Shown: positions 12,878-24,352 of the stretch, in pieces
Layout of the letters: every line of letters begins with the position of its first letter
How positions within the stretch are numbered: the first letter of the stretch is position 1
Made by a program: the position numbers and the translations under genes
The notes under the pieces: generated by a model
What the model saw: only the letters and a program-made list of their open reading frames with translations
Databases searched by the model: none
Told to the model about the DNA's origin: nothing
Assembly (NCBI RefSeq): GCF_032118995.1
Contig: NC_092650.1
Span: 5,394,001 to 5,458,000, forward strand
Reading direction: 5' to 3'
From: Asterias amurensis
Lineage: Eukaryota > Echinodermata > Asteroidea > Forcipulatida > Asteriidae
DNA length: 64,000 nucleotides

Positions 12878-13126
12878 TTACCCCCTACCAGTGCCGTCCA
12901 AACATCCACCCCCTTTGCTGTCACTCTGGCTCCACCCCCAACATATTGCCCCTAAAAGTGCCATCCAAACAGGCTCCCCCATTTGCTGTCGCTCTGGCTC
13001 CTCCCCCAACATATTGCCCCTACCAGTGCCATCCAAACATCCACCCCCTTTGCTGTCACTCTGGGTCCTCCCCAAACATGACCCCTCATAGTGCTACTGT
13101 ATCAATCCCAATAACGCACCCCCTTA
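12878..13126. repeat. G-rich minisatellite, inverted, duplicate
   Basis: Same as 10790-11038 at an offset of 2,088 bp. Confidence 0.85.
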
Positions 13127-14780
13127 GTTCCAAAATGGTAAAAAATCACAAGGGGTAACTCCAGCAGTTTTAATACAACTTAGTTCCAAAATTGTAAAAA
13201 ATCACAAGAGGTAAGTCCAGCAGTTTTTACACAACTTAGTTCCAAAATTGGAAAAAATCACAAGGGGTAAGTCCAGCAGTTTTAATACAACTTAGTTCCA
13301 AAATTGGAAAAAATCACAAGGGGTAAGTCCCGCAGTTTTAATACAATTTAGTTCCAAACTTGAAAAATCACAAGGGGTAAGTCCAGCAGTTTTAATACAG
13401 ATTAGTTCCAAACTTGAAAAATCACAAGGGGTAAGTCCAGCAGTTTTAATACAGATTAGTTCCAAAATTACAAATTTAAAAAAAAATCACAAGGGATAAG
13501 TCCAGCAGTTTTAATACAATTTAGTTCCAAAATTGAAAAAATAAGTCACAAGGGGTAAGTCAAGCAATTTAAATACGATTTAGTTCGAAAATTGGAAAAA
13601 AAAAACACAAGGTGTAAGTCCAGTAGTTTAAATACAATTTAGTTCAAAAATTGAAAAAAATAAAAACCAAGGGGTGAACCCACCAATACATTTTAGTTCC
13701 AAAATTGAAAAAAAAATCACAAGGGGTAAGTCCTGCAGTTTTAATACAATTTAGTTCCAAAATTGGAAAAAAAACATCACAAGGGGTAAGTCCAGCAGTT
13801 TTGATCAAATTAAGGTCCAAAATTGTAAACAAAATCACAAGGGGTAAGCCCAGCCGTTTTAGTACAATTTAGTTCCAAAATTGAAAAACAAAACCACAAG
13901 GGGTAAGTCCAGCAGTTTTAATACAATTTAGTTCCAAAATTGAAAAAAAAAACCACAAGGGGTAAGTCCAGCAGTATTAATACAATTTAGTTCCAAAATT
14001 GAAAACAAAAATCACAATGGGGTAAGTCCAGCAGTTTATAAAATTAAGGTCAAAAACTGTAAACAAAAACATAAGGGGTAAGTCCAGCCGTTTTAATACT
14101 ATTTTAGTTCCAAAAATGGTAAAAAATCACAAGGGGTAAGTCCAGCAGTTTTAACACAATTTAATTCAAAAATTGAAAAAAAAAAAAAACAAGGGGTAAA
14201 CCCACCATGTTAAATACATTTTAGTTCCAAAATTGAAAAAAAATCACAAGGGGTAAGTCCAGCAGTTTTAATACAATTTAGTTCCAAAATTGGCAAAACA
14301 AATCACAAGGGGTAAGTCCAGCAGTTTTATAAAATTAAGATCCAAAATTGTAAACTAAATCACAAGGGGTAAGTCCAGCAGTTTAAATACAATTTAGTTA
14401 CAAATCTGAAAAAATAAATCACAAGTGGTAAGTCCAGCAGTTTTATAAAATTAAGATCCAAAATTGTAAACAAAATCACAAGGGGTAAGTCCAGCAGTTC
14501 AGTTTTAACACACCTCAGTTCCCAAATTGACAACAAAATCACAAGTTTTAATACAATTTAGTTCCAAAATTGAAAAAAACATCACAAGAGGTAAGTCCAG
14601 CAGTTTTAACACAACTCAGTTCCAAAATTGACAACAAAATCACAAGGGGTAAGTCCAGCAGTTTAATAAAATTAAGTCCAAATTGACAACAAAATCACAA
14701 GGGGTAAGTCCAGCAGTTTAATAAAATTAAGTCCAAATTGACAACAAAATCACAAGGGGTAAGTCCAGCAGTTTTATAAA
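13127..14780 (-). repeat. 58-bp satellite, right arm, outer block
   Basis: About 28 monomers. The order of variant monomers (for example 'aaggtgtaagtccagtag', then 'ccaaggggtgaacccacc') is the reverse of the order at 3310-3430, showing that whole blocks were copied in inverted orientation. Confidence 0.88.
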
Positions 14781-14829
14781 ATTAATGTCAAATTCTGTAA
14801 ACTTAGAACTCACGATGGGGTCCAGCATG

Positions 14830-15356
14830 TTTATCAAATTTGGTTAATACAAAACAAATCCCAACGGGTAAGTTCGCCGTTTAAATTGTTAAAAATTATA
14901 GTAAATTTGTGCAGAAAGTTAGTCGGAGTGAAGACCAGGCATTCAGGGGACTCAAAGTCTGACCGAAATCAGCGTGGTGATCACCCATTAGAACCTTTAA
15001 GGGGTGGCTATTTCCGGCCCCTCCTTTACTTTCCCACCCGGAATAATCATCCTACCCTAATTTGGGGAAAGACATGACGGACCCCAATCACTTACTGGTG
15101 CCAGCAGTAAAAGTCATGTCCCTTTGGTACGGGGCGGGATTCGAACCGGGTGTCCCAGCTCTGGATAGCACGCAAGCGAACTATCCAGTGCACCGTGTCG
15201 CCACAGTGCCCGTTGGTGTTTGAAGCTGGTTTTAATACTACTTATATAATTCACTGGTATGTATATAAAGCAAAATAAAAAGAACACTATCGGGAATTGA
15301 ACCCGGGTCTCGTGGGTCGCAGCCCATACGCCCTGCGTGTAGCTACGGCGCCACTT
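14830..15356 (-). mobile_element. Dimeric tRNA-like SINE (S1), copy 5, inverted
   Basis: Full two-module copy, more diverged from copies 3 and 4 than those are from each other. It is closer to the solitary copy at 21650 in details such as 'ctggatagcacgcaagcg'. It forms the outer boundary of the right arm with the next minisatellite. Confidence 0.72.
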
Positions 15357-15417
15357 GATTAACTATACTGTAATACACCTAAATCCCATGTTGTTGTCAC
15401 TTCGAATCTTCCACAAT

Positions 15418-15822
15418 ACATTACCCCCAACCAGAGCCATCCAAAACATGCACCCCATTTGCTGTCACTCAAACTCCTCCCCCAATATGACCCTTTACAG
15501 TGCTACTGTATCAATCCTAATCACGCACCCCCTTTGCTGTCACTCTAGCTCCTCCCCCAATATGACCCCTTATAGTGCTACTGTATCAATCCTAATCACA
15601 CAACCCCTTTGCTGTCCCTCTGGATCCTCCCCCAACATATTACCCTTACCAGTGCCACCCCAAACATGCACCCCCTTTGCTGTCCCTCTGGATCCTCCCC
15701 CAACATATTACCCCTACCAGTGCCATCACAAACATGCACCTCCTTTGCTGTCCCTCTGGATCCTCCCCCAACATATTGCCCCTACCAGTGCCATCACAAA
15801 CACGCACCCCCTTTGCTGAATA
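15418..15822. repeat. G-rich minisatellite, outer right copy
   Basis: About six inverted units of the minisatellite, mirroring 1165-1556. The end near 15822 marks the right edge of the repeat block. No terminal inverted repeat or target duplication bounding the whole 1.1-15.8 kb block was seen. Confidence 0.8.
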
Positions 15823-16379
15823 CTCTGAATGCATGAAAATAAAATTTGCCTTTAGCCAAAATGACTCGTATCAGATAAACATTCAATGTGAAACATACTG
15901 TAAATGATTCCCATGTAAAGACCACGGCCCAGTTTCATAGAGCCGCTTAATACTGCTTAAACAGACCACTGCTAAGCAATAGTGAGCAAGATACAAATCA
16001 CAAACATGGTTCTTTGGCTTGTAACCTTACTCTGTTTAGCATATATAATTTTGTTTTGCTTAGCTTAGTTTTGTTCTTACTGAAATCTGGCCTGGTGTTT
16101 AGGTTTAGGTTAAAGGTACATCAGCAGCTGTAGTAGCTTGTAGTTATTAATAACCTTTGCATTCAGAGAGGGCGGGCGACATTAGAGGCAAATAAAATAT
16201 CAGAATTTAGAAGCATGGATGGTTGATCAACAATTTAGTTTATTGACATTTTACTTTATTTTAGTTGGCGAGTCTTTACTTTTAATTTATAATATCTTTA
16301 AATGTACACAAATTATCGGATTTCTTTAAAAATATATTATTTGTTCGTTTCGGTTGAGAAGTGTTAAGAAGTCATTTAT
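15823..16379. other. Spacer and kinase 3' flank with a family B MITE
   Basis: A family B MITE occupies about 15925-16094 ('ggcccagtttcatagagc' to 'gaaatctggcc'). The remainder is probably the 3' untranslated region of the minus-strand kinase: poly(A)-signal-like AATAAA appears on the minus strand at 16255-16260 and again overlapping the stop codon near 16375. Confidence 0.45.
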
Positions 16380-19300
16380 TTATTTAACTTTGATTTTTTT
16401 TGCAGCTCGCCCTCTAGCGGCGTTATTCCGAGCAATCTTTTTCAAAGTCTCAGACTGAAATCTCTCTACCTTCTGAATAATTGATTGCAGCGATGGCCGA
16501 GCCTGACTCAACCCTAGACAAGTTTCACCAATGTCATTGATGAAAGACAACTCTGCTTTCTTCTCTGTTATAATATTAAACAAATGTCCCAAACTGTAGA
16601 CGTCGGTTCGGATGCTATGATGACAAACGCCCTCTATGATTTCTGGAGGCATTTGTGGACAGTTATCATAGCACCATGACTTGTCATATGTGAAAACAGG
16701 AGGGGGTGGATCTAACCGCGTAGCCAGTCCAAGATCTATAATTTTGGCTGACCATTTGTGACTCCTGTGAACATCGCGCCATATTATAACATTACCGCTA
16801 TGGAGGTCATTGTGAGACCAGCCAGCCTCATGTAAGGCAAGAAGTCCCCTCGATAGATCAAGACATATTTGAATCCAGTCCATTGTCTTTAAGTTTGCTG
16901 GAGGATTTCTTAATACAGAGTAAAGATCTGTGGATGTCATTGAAACTGGGTCTCCAACAAACTCAACACCGAATGATTGTTGATCAATGATGCCTAAAAC
17001 TCGGCTGAATTCGGTGAAATGTTGCACAGCCATCATGGTTCTGATCTCTGTGACCATTTCTTGATTTGCTTTTATGGGATCCTGAACATTTTTCAGTCTC
17101 TTGACTGCTACCAGAGTACCATCTACTATCTTTCTCTTCAGATGGACCTCTCCATGCGCACCACTGCCGAGACAGACTGGATAGCCTTGACTCAAGACGT
17201 CTTCTAGTTCATTTTCCAGAAGGATTGGGATAACTGCAGGTTCGGGAGGCAAGATTGGGGAAGAACCGGGGGCTGTTGCTGACTGAGCTACTGCTTTTCT
17301 TAATGACCCTTTCTTTTGGTTCTTTGCTTTGACATCTGATGGGGTCTTTGAGCCAGCCATCTGTCTCCTGTAGAAAACAAAACACAACACATGTTAAACT
17401 ACTGGGTGACTTCTCTTGATATTTTTTAAGTATAGTTGTGATATTATACTAGTTTTGTTTATTGCATCTCTATGTTTGCTGGCTTTTCAAAGTGCCATCT
17501 TAAATTAATGATAAGTTAATTAAAATTATACCTTATATTGTGGAGCTTTGCCATTATGGAGCTAAACCTCTGCATGACACCATTGACTATTCCCCCTTGC
17601 TGAACTCTTCCCTGAAATAAATATAAGCGTGAAGGAATAAATTACCAAAGACTCATTGATATGTTCGCATCGCACACGTGACAGCTAGTTAAAACAAAGA
17701 TCGAAATATTGTCATTATTCAGTTTTACAAAATTTAGTTTTGGGTAATTAAAGTTGAGGTTTTGCTAACTTTACTACTAACAAATTACAACAATTTGTGT
17801 CCAGTAGACCTACCTGTTGGTCTGGAGATGAAGTAGCCAAGACCGGTTGCAGAGTTGGTGTGACTGGTGGGATGGAATATGTCTGCCCTGCATAGTTGCA
17901 GACAGGCTGCAGAGTTGGTGCGGTGGTTGGTGGGATAGAATATGTCTGTCCTGCATGGTTGCAGATCGGCTGCAGTGTTGGTGTGGTGACTGGCGGGATA
18001 GAATATGTCTGCCCTGCATGGTTGCAGATCTGTTGCAGAGTTGGTGTGACTGGTGGGATAGAATATGTCTGCCCTGCATGGTTGCAGATTGGCTGCAGAG
18101 TTGGTGTGGTGGCTGGTGGGATAGAATATGTCTGCCCTGCATGGTTGCAGATCGGCTGCAGAGTTGGTGTGGTGGCTGGTGGGATAGAATATGTCTGCCC
18201 TGCATGGTTGCAGATCTGCTGCAGAGTTGGTGTGACTGGTGGGATAGAATATGTCTGCCCTGCATGGTTGCAGACCGGCTGCAGAGTATGTGTGGTGGCT
18301 GGTGGGATAGAATATGTCTTCCCTGCATGGTTGCAGACCGGCTGCAGAGTTGATGGTGTTATAGGTGGGATAGAATATGTATGCCCTGCATGGTTGCAGA
18401 CTGGCTGCAGAGATGGTGTGACAAGTGGGCTAGAAGATTTCTGCCCTTCATGGTTAGAGACTTGGTACTGTAGTGACTTAGGCATTGACTGCCTGGTAGA
18501 ATGTTGTAGCTCCTGTTGCCAAAGTTCTTCCAATTGACTTTCTCCATCACTTCAAGAAGAAAAACAAATAAAAGATAATCGAATTGACTGATTTCTCAAT
18601 CGAATAGCGGACGTCTTTGACGTAATTCATCGTTCAAGCTGTATATTATTTTACCTGATTCTGTCAAAAGAAGCCTTTGCTGCTTTAAGTCTTTGCAAGA
18701 CTTCCTTGGCGATCGTATGTTCCTTCAACAATCCCTGAACAAAAGTGGTAATGAAACAAAGTCATTCAATGAATAGACTGGGTGAGAATGAGAGAGAGTT
18801 GGTGTCTGCAGATTATAAAAAAAAATAAAACTCAAAACAATAAACTGCTATCAATACATATTATTTATAACTATAGTTCATAACTTTAATTTTATGAGTC
18901 AATTCATTGATATTGCTCGCTGTTTGCTATAATGTTATAATATATGGCACACCTACATGTGTTTGTCTGGCCTTGTTGTTTTCTTTTTTCTTTGTGGGTC
19001 TTCTATGCAGTGTTAGTCTGTCAATTGGTCAGTGTACAAAAGCTAAGGCTTTACCCAATCCTAAGTTTTGCCCTTATTTGTAAATAATCTTGGCTACTGT
19101 TTATAAACTGTCACTGTTACTATTATACAACACCAATGTAATGTGAAGGCAATACTGAAATAAATGTTACATTGAAGTGAAGTCCTACCTCTTGGTTGGA
19201 AGTCGAACCCTCAGGAGATGGTGAGGGTACGGCTGAGTTTCCTCTATCAAACAGAGGTGTTGCAGAATTCTGCAGATTATCTCTTGGGATTCTCCTAATC

Positions 19301-20636
19301 CCATCACAAACATGACTTCTTGATGATGCGATTTGGTTTGTATGGATGCTATCCTTAAGGTCATGAGAAAGTGAAGAGAAACTGGCATCTTGGTATGAAG
19401 AGTGCAGCTTGGTTATTTTGGAGCTGTTTGATTGATATAAAAAATAACATTTTTTAACACATTATAACAATAATGACAACAGTAATAGCATTTTTAAGCC
19501 TGCTTAAAGGCACTGGACACCTTTGGTGGTTGTCACTTGTTGTATCCCAACATGTGCATTAAATAACAAACCTGTGAAACTGTTGACTCAAGTGGTCCTC
19601 GAAGTTGCGAGAGGACAGTGGAAGTAAAAAATACACCTTTGTCTGCTCTCAGCAGATGCTTTGAATTCGAGACCTCAGCTGAGGTATCTTAAATTAAAAT
19701 ACTTTAAAGAGAGTTACTTCTTTCTCAAAAACTATAAGTTACTTTAGAGGAAGCCCCTTTTCACAATGTTTTATACTACAAACATCTTTCCATTGCTTTT
19801 TACCAAGTACCGTTTTAAGCTAACACTTATTATTTTAAAGTAATGACCATAAGTAACGAGTGTCTTTATTAAAATACTTTTTTTTAGATTTGAATGAGGT
19901 TTTAGTGCACTCACCTGTCTATCACATCGACAGTTGACTCAGGCTGCAGGCACGGAGCCTTTTCGTGTTGACTTTCAAACAAAGTTGAAAGTGGGGGCGT
20001 AGTCTTTGGGGTGGGTTGCTGTAACAGCTCGTCGGAAGAAGAAGTCAACCGCGATGGTAACATTCGGCTGTTGACAAAATAAGTCAATATTAATCTTTGT
20101 GGAAGGAGAACCTTTATGTACCTCGATACATGCACAGTACATTTAAATACCTCGAGTGGTCACTCTCTTAGCAAAATAACCACAATACAATAACATTTGT
20201 ATTAAGTCCAGAAAATCTGATTTAAAAATGTTCTAAAAATTAGACATGTTAAAGGTTACCCAAAAGTCCGTACAGTATTGTACATGTAATATGACAAAGT
20301 CAGTGTGCAAATAATAGAAAACAACTCAACATAAAATGAGGAACACAAGGAAGAAAAAAAACAGAAAAAAACTCATTAAGTACTCATTACTTATTAAGTA
20401 CGTACCAAACATTTCCACCCGTTTAATGTGAACGTTGTTCCAAACAATAAGTACACAAATATAATTGCTTGATTTTTTTTAATACCAGTTGTGCTATGTA
20501 AATATATACAGGAATCTTTTTGCGAACCACGATGTCAACAAAAACAATATAAAACTCGATTGAATGAACAAATTATAACAATTTACCTGTACTCCACCGA
20601 CATAAGCTGCTCAGCTAATCGTAGAACTGTAATCAT
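16380..20636 (-). CDS. Unclassified protein kinase with N-terminal repeat array
   Basis: Seven exons with GT-AG junctions and one open frame give 773 aa: 20587-20636, 19915-20067, 19189-19423, 18655-18734, 17814-18549, 17532-17611, 16380-17367. The start ATG at 20636 opens MITVLRLAEQLM. Residues ~223-413 are a tandem array of ~21-residue units (core NHAGQTYSIPP). The kinase domain (~500-770) is in one exon: glycine loop LGSGAHGEV (511-519), lysine 534 in VAVK, catalytic loop HNDLHSGN (630-637, Asp632), DLG instead of DFG (656-658) and PPE instead of APE. All catalytic residues are present, so activity on Ser/Thr or Tyr is plausible. The family is not recognised; HNDLHSGN and DLG set it apart from the common groups. 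Substrate and location are unknown. Confidence 0.85.
17830..18464 (-). repeat. Coding minisatellite in the kinase gene
   Basis: About nine in-frame copies of a 60-66-bp unit plus one degenerate N-terminal copy, all in exon 5. Units alternate between forms with one or two extra residues (PVTPTLQQ and PATTPTLQP). Near-identical neighbours indicate recent unequal exchange. Each unit has a conserved Cys and His (CNHAG). A long open frame on the opposite strand is a shadow of the same repeat. Confidence 0.85.
19504..19872. mobile_element. TTAA-flanked MITE (piggyBac-like, family P)
   Basis: Starts TTAA-AGGCACTGGACACC within a kinase intron and ends near a diverged terminus. The body shares 'aacaaacctgtgaaa', 'gagacctcag' and 'cacaatgttttatac' with the other family P copies. 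Confidence 0.6.
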
Positions 20637-20844
20637 TTTCGCTTTTCAAGTTTTTATAATCTTCCGTAGAAAAATCTCGCTGGATACACTCGAAGAATGT
20701 AGCACAAAAAAATCCCTGTTTATCGCACGAAGTTTTAAACAAGAACAGAGATTATGTGCCTCATGTTGTGTTTATGTATCGCATGCAGCTGCACGCACAT
20801 GGCAACTTGTTCTTTTTGAGTGAGAGCGCGAAATTTTTACCTTA

Positions 20845-20852
20845 TGACGTCA
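20845..20852. promoter_or_regulatory. Palindromic CRE-like site upstream of the kinase gene
   Basis: The full palindrome TGACGTCA lies ~210 bp upstream of the kinase start codon in a region richer in CpG than its surroundings. This is the consensus for CREB/ATF factors; function is inferred from position only. Confidence 0.4.
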
Positions 20853-21649
20853 CAATGAGCCGAATGTTTTTTGGTAGTGTCAAGTAGTGTGGCGTACGTA
20901 GGAACCGTTGGTGAGCTGTTTTATTATACGCGCATGATTCTAGCAACGTTACGCAAACCGTGCTGATGATTGGTGCATTGCTGTTGACAAGACCGCTCAT
21001 GACGCGTTTACACGAGTTGCGTTTGTGATCATGGATACAATGTGTTTGATGCACTAGACAGACGCATTCTATATCTGTGACGCATACACGCCGGTGCGTC
21101 ACGTCACCATTCACACCATAGACCTTTTCGCAAATACCGGGGCGCGCGCGCGTAAAGCTTGGAGTTAGGTGCATTGTGGTCTTGCTGGTATCCAAATTTG
21201 ATCCATATATATCCCATAATGCACCTCATTCAACAGTCTGCGCGTGCACATTGGTATTGGCGATAAGGTCTGTTATACAATGTTTGCACTTGAAACTTGA
21301 AACTTTTGAACGAATGCATGACAATAATGTTTTAACATAAGCCAAAATCTCTTCATTTTACTCAATGGTTTCGCTGTGACCCTTATCAGATAAACATTCA
21401 CCCTGGAACCCACTTCCAGTGGTCCCGACCCAACAAGCCTATACTTCCACGGTTGTTAAATAACAGAAATGCTGAAGTGAAAGTCCCACAGTTTCTTATT
21501 CGAATTATGGAGATTCAGTTTAGTCAATTTGTGTTATTTCCAATACTTCACATTATAAACCCTTACCTGTAATTCCGGCTATAGCTGCGTGTTTAATTTG
21601 GTTTGCTTAAATTTTGTTTCAATGTAATTTTGTAACTATTACAGTCAGG

Positions 21650-22640
21650 TGGCGCCGTAGCTACTCGAAGTGCAAATTGGCTGAGAGCCACGAGACCCGG
21701 GTTCAACGCCCGCTTGTTTTTATTTTATTTTATAGTTTGCTTATAGACGCCAGTGAGTATAAGTAGTATTAAAAACCAGCTTCAAACACCAACGGGCACT
21801 GTGGCGACACGGTGCACTGGATAGTTCGCTTGCGTGCTATCCAGAGCTGGGACACCCGGTTCGAATCCCGCCCCGTACCAAAGGGACATGACTTTTACTG
21901 CTGGCACCAGTAAGTGATTGGGGTCCGTCATGTCTCTCCCCAAATTAGGGTAGGATGATTATTCCGGGTGGGAAAGTAAAGGAGGGGCCGGGACTAGCCA
22001 CCCCTTAAAGGTTCTAATGGGTGATCACCACGCTGATTTCGGTCAGACTTTGAGTCCCCTGAATGCCTGGTCTTCACTCCGACTAACTTTCTGCACAAAT
22101 TTACTATAATTTTTTTAGCAAACTTTACGATTTGTGTACAAAAGTATTGAGACCGGATTTTTTAAAACACAAATTCAGGGGGTAAGTATAACATTATCCA
22201 GTATGAGCCCAAAATTTAAATAACCGCAAGGGGTAAGCCTAAGTCCGTTGTTATTTTTTGAGCAAAAATTTAAGAAAAGCATACAAAAAAAGTCCAGCAT
22301 TATTCTATTTATCCAATTAGGGCAAACATTTACCTACAAGAGGTAGGCATAGCATTTTTGTCAATTTTAACAAACTTTTTAAGTTTTTTTTAAAGGGATA
22401 GGGGCCGACAAGCATTTATATAAAATTTGGGCAGAAAATTAAAACAAAATCCTAAATTTTCGGTCCAAATTATATGAAAAGTTGCTGGACTAGCCCCTCA
22501 GGATTATTTATGTTCGGGTTCACAATGGATGAAAATGCCTCACCTAGGCCCCACTACCCCTTATGACTTTTCAGATTCTCAGTCCAAATTTGTGAAAGAA
22601 TGGCGGACTTGTGATTTACTCACTTATGGACTAGATGGAT
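21650..22640 (+). mobile_element. Solitary SINE S1 with degenerate monomer tail
   Basis: Two tRNA-like modules (21650-21720 and ~21795-21880) and the conserved tail to ~22105, as in the 1.1-15.8 kb block. From 22160 to ~22640 come about eight diverged units, each with a 'ggggtaag' or 'gctggactagcccct' echo of the satellite monomer at irregular spacing. This looks like an old, non-amplified copy of SINE plus monomer array. Confidence 0.65.
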
Positions 22641-22994
22641 ACAAATGCCGGAAATCCAAATTCTCAAAATACACACTTTGTACCGTACAAGTGAAAACTC
22701 ATGTAAACTTGTACATATTTGGTGTAAGTGTATTGTTAACCAAATGCCATTAGTCTATGACTTTTTATTTGGTCTTGTGTTTTTATATGAAAATAAACCA
22801 ATATTGAATTGAACTGAAATTTTCTATGAGATGATGTGTGCATGTTGTATGGCCACTCAGCACATTAAATAACCCTCATTCAAGGGGTCCACGACACTAC
22901 TGCTGGGGGACACATGTTGTGCACATCATATTAACGGGAAAGCCAAATTCACAACATACACCACTTTGTACCGTATAAGTGAGGACCTTTTCTA

Positions 22995-23714
22995 TGGGAT
23001 AATGTCTGCTTTTGTCGTCTCGGTAAAATTTTCAAGAACTGGGCCTCGTTGGGTTTACACCACTAGTTGAAAACCGCTTCACCAGACATTGATTCCCTTA
23101 TTTGAAACTAATAAATCTTGTCTGAAGCTCTAAAAAAAGAAGCATGGAAACCTTTTTTTTGCAGCATGCAGACAAAGGCTCCCAGTAAACTATTTGGATG
23201 TCATTAGGATGTCATAATTCTACAAAACTTTTCATACCTCTTGAAAAAAAAAAAAAAAAATTCAGAGAGAAGAATAATTCAAAATAAGTTTGTATTTGTG
23301 GCTTACCCGTACACAGTTATGCCACCAATACAACCCAACAATCTGTTGGTGAGTTGGCTGCGCTGTGTGTGAAAGGAAACCAACAAATATGCACCAAGAC
23401 CATACGCGCATGGACATCGTACATGTACATGTAACATGTATATTGAACATACCATGGAGGTGGAAACATACAGAGGCTCAAGCACTCGGAAACGGATAAG
23501 TTTTACAGAGGTTCTTACTTTATTACGCCTTTTAACCAAAAAGGTACTTATGAATGGGAATCAAAGTGTGTTGAATCGGTTTTCAACTAGTGGTTTAAAC
23601 CCGCCAAGGCCTGGTTCTTGATAATTTACCTCGACTCTGTCTAGGTAAAATTATCAAGAACCACTAGTTGAAACCACTAGTTGAAAACCTCTTCACCACA
23701 CATTGATTCCCTTA
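22995..23714. mobile_element. Palindromic MITE fragments (family G)
   Basis: Half-copy at 22995-23110 and a copy at ~23535-23714. Both carry 'tcaactagtggtttaaacc' inverted against 'ggtttaaaccactagttga'-like sequence around a short centre with 'taccgagacgaag'-type sequence. Longer relatives are at 48420-49115 and 55790-56345. Confidence 0.6.
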
Positions 23715-23991
23715 TTATTGTTTTTACCTGCAGATGCAAATGTAACATCTATTGAAAGTTGATAAATAAACTATGATAATTTCATTTACAATGATAATGC
23801 TTGACATAAGCACAGAATTCCCTGCTTCCGTAAGCGCCAGTTGATTTTTTTGCTTATGGCAAGCAAATTGGACCCTGTTCACGAAGTGAGACTTCTCTAA
23901 AGTCACCAAAATTGTAAGCTTCAAAGCTCTCTGTGAATTCCCTCTTGACTACATGTAACTGATATAACCTACACAAAAATTACCCATTTTG

Positions 23992-24352
23992 AAGACACTG
24001 GACACTATTGGTAATTGTCAAAGACCAGTCTTCTCACTTGCTGTATCTCAACATATGCTTAAAATAACAAACCTGTGAAAATTTGAGCTAAATCGATCAT
24101 CAAAGTTGCGAGATAATAATGAAAGAAAAATCACCCTTGTCACACAAAGTTGTGTGCTTTCAGATGATTGATTTTGAGACCTCAAATTCTAAATATGAGG
24201 TCTCAAATCTTTCTTGAAAACTACGTTACTTCAGAGGGAGCCGTTTCTCACAATAATTTATACTATCAACAGCTCCCCATTAATCGTTATCAAGAATGGT
24301 TTTATGTTAATAATTATTTTGAGCAACTACCAATAGTGTCCATTCCTTTTAA
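23992..24352. mobile_element. TTAA-flanked MITE (family P)
   Basis: Reads 'agacactggacactattgg' at the left and 'ccaatagtgtccattcctt' followed by TTAA at the right. Intergenic between the kinase and DDX1 genes. Confidence 0.65.

Larger units (their letters stand above)
9780..13273. repeat. 2,088-bp higher-order tandem duplication
   Basis: The segment 9780-11185 is repeated at 11868-13273 at a constant offset of 2,088 bp through satellite, SINE S1, minisatellite and satellite. Shared rare variants include 'agtccagaagttttaacac' and 'aaaatggtaaaaaatcac'. By eye the copies are almost identical, so the duplication is recent or conversion is active. The phase is lost near 13270, where one extra monomer appears. 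Confidence 0.85.

Noticed and set aside
2080-14780. CRISPR-like array of regular repeats
   Set aside because: Monomers are contiguous and similar along their full length with no unique spacers, and the genome is clearly eukaryotic.
1165-15822. The whole inverted block as one giant transposon
   Set aside because: No terminal inverted repeat, target duplication or transposase was found at either edge; local inverted duplication explains it better.
1030-15907. Many open frames of 60-154 codons in the satellite block (Pro/His/Cys-rich or 'KSQGVSPAVLTQLSS'-type repeats)
   Set aside because: They are translations of 58-bp and ~60-bp tandem repeats, occur in several frames and on both strands, and have no start context or domain.
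17847-18537. Long Cys/Trp-rich open frames opposite the kinase repeat exon
   Set aside because: Antisense shadow of the coding minisatellite; the minus-strand frame fits a seven-exon gene with matching splice phases.
20491-21195. Open frames of 110-117 codons around the kinase promoter
   Set aside because: They overlap exon 1 and the CpG-containing promoter region in antisense, and have no splice or domain support.
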